The position numbers and the translations under genes are program-made. From assembly GCA_937895695.1 (NCBI GenBank), contig CALBLM010000246.1:1-6274 (forward strand): a stretch of 6,274 bases of DNA, read 5' to 3'. The stretch comes from an uncultured Megasphaera sp. GTDB taxonomy: Bacteria > Bacillota > Negativicutes > Veillonellales > Megasphaeraceae. This document shows positions 5,754 to 6,274 of this stretch, piece by piece. Numbering within the stretch: the stretch's first letter is position 1; every line of letters begins with the position of its first letter. The notes under the pieces were generated by a model, which did no database searches, was not told the origin of the DNA, and saw nothing but the letters and a program-made list of their open reading frames with translations.

Positions 5754-6274
5754 TTACACCTCGATAACACGAATCGCATTTGCTACTTTACGAACACACG
5801 GAAGAGATTCTATCCGCCGTAACGCTTCTTCAACCAGACCTGCTGGTGATTTGTCAATTAAAATGACTATTTCAGCAATTTCTGTTGTTTCATCTTTTTG
5901 AATCAACGAACGAATACTAATATGATAATCTGCTAACAATCTAGATACACTGGCCAACACTCCCGGTGCATTGTTAACGGTCATCCGAATATAATAAGGA
6001 GCACTAATATCAGCCTGCGGCTTTAATTTGGCTTCATGCCATACAAAATCGCGACTTCCTGTAATATTAATGTTAAAGTGAAGAATAACATTCATAACAT
6101 CACTAACAACCGCACTGGCTGTCGGCAGAGAACCGGCCCCTTGTCCATACATCATGACATCACCGACACAATTGCCCCGTACGTATACAGCATTATACGC
6201 ACCGCCAACATTGGCCAACGGATGTCCTTTGCGGATAAAGCTTGGATGTACATTCAACGTAATCCCATCGGCAT
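5754..6274 (-). CDS. hom: Homoserine dehydrogenase, C-terminal part (gene cut by window edge)
   Basis: Reduces aspartate semialdehyde to homoserine with NAD(P)H, the branch-point step towards threonine and methionine. Only the last 172 codons are present: the frame is open to the right edge, so the NAD-binding domain and the true start lie outside. The TTG at 6257 is an internal leucine codon and not a start. Visible are the end of the catalytic/dimerisation domain (HPSFIRKGHPLANVGGAYNA, then YGQGAGSLPTASAVVSDVMN) and a C-terminal ACT domain covering about the last 80 residues (YYIRMTVNNAPGVLASVSRLLADYHIS as its core, quoted in part: NNAPGVLASVSRLL). The ACT domain is the usual site of threonine feedback inhibition in monofunctional bacterial enzymes. 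It is followed after 5 bases by thrB, and the arrangement is a typical hom-thrB operon. Confidence 0.95.
   Translation of the reverse strand, partial: ADGITLNVHPSFIRKGHPLANVGGAYNAVYVRGNCVGDVMMYGQGAGSLPTASAVVSDVMNVILHFNINITGSRDFVWHEAKLKPQADISAPYYIRMTVNNAPGVLASVSRLLADYHISIRSLIQKDETTEIAEIVILIDKSPAGLVEEALRRIESLPCVRKVANAIRVIEV

Noticed and set aside
6255..6257. TTG at 6257 as the start of a 167-residue protein
   Set aside because: The frame continues open to the window edge and the sequence is the interior of homoserine dehydrogenase, so this is an internal leucine codon.

Overview
The window looks like ordinary chromosome from a low-to-moderate GC Firmicute. The Shine-Dalgarno sequences are strong and purine-rich (AGGAGGTG, GAGGTG, AAGGAG), the promoters are sigma-A-like, and the terminators are hairpins followed by T runs. 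A Negativicutes (Veillonella/Megasphaera-type) anaerobe is my best guess from the general style of the proteins. That placement is inference and not proven by any single marker here.

Layout. At the left edge (1-745, minus) lies a nearly complete IclR-family transcriptional regulator whose last residues fall outside the window. It has a consensus TTGACA-16-TATAAT promoter. Upstream of it (866-1906, minus) is an ADP-ribosylglycohydrolase (ARH/DraG-type) gene with its own promoter. The two promoters carry related palindromes sharing the 9-mer TTATACGTA, so the IclR protein may control both genes. Next is a TVP38/TMEM64 (DedA-like, VTT domain) membrane protein (2172-2855, minus) ending in a strong terminator. 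It is divergent from a small-conductance mechanosensitive channel, MscS (3030-3917, plus). A long stem-loop (about 3957-4001) separates MscS from a convergent minus-strand operon read right to left: homoserine dehydrogenase (hom, C-terminal part only, cut by the right edge), homoserine kinase (thrB), and a NudC-type NAD(H) pyrophosphatase/deNADding Nudix enzyme.

How the genes fit together. hom and thrB catalyse consecutive steps of threonine biosynthesis (aspartate semialdehyde to homoserine to O-phosphohomoserine). They are 5 bp apart, and the thrB ribosome-binding site lies across the end of hom. nudC overlaps thrB by 4 bp (ATGA), which suggests translational coupling of an NAD(H)-hydrolysing enzyme to a pathway that uses NAD(P)H. 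The ARH gene may also act on ADP-ribose-containing or similar N-glycosidic substrates. That shared NAD/ADP-ribose theme is suggestive only. MscS and the VTT protein are membrane functions with no evident tie to the rest.

No mobile element, CRISPR array, tRNA or rRNA was seen, and I found no convincing novel multi-gene system. The most interesting items are the shared palindromes at the iclR and ARH promoters, the thrB-nudC coupling, and residue changes in normally conserved motifs of MscS, NudC and ARH. The gene-free stretches are all under 300 bases and are accounted for by promoters and terminators.
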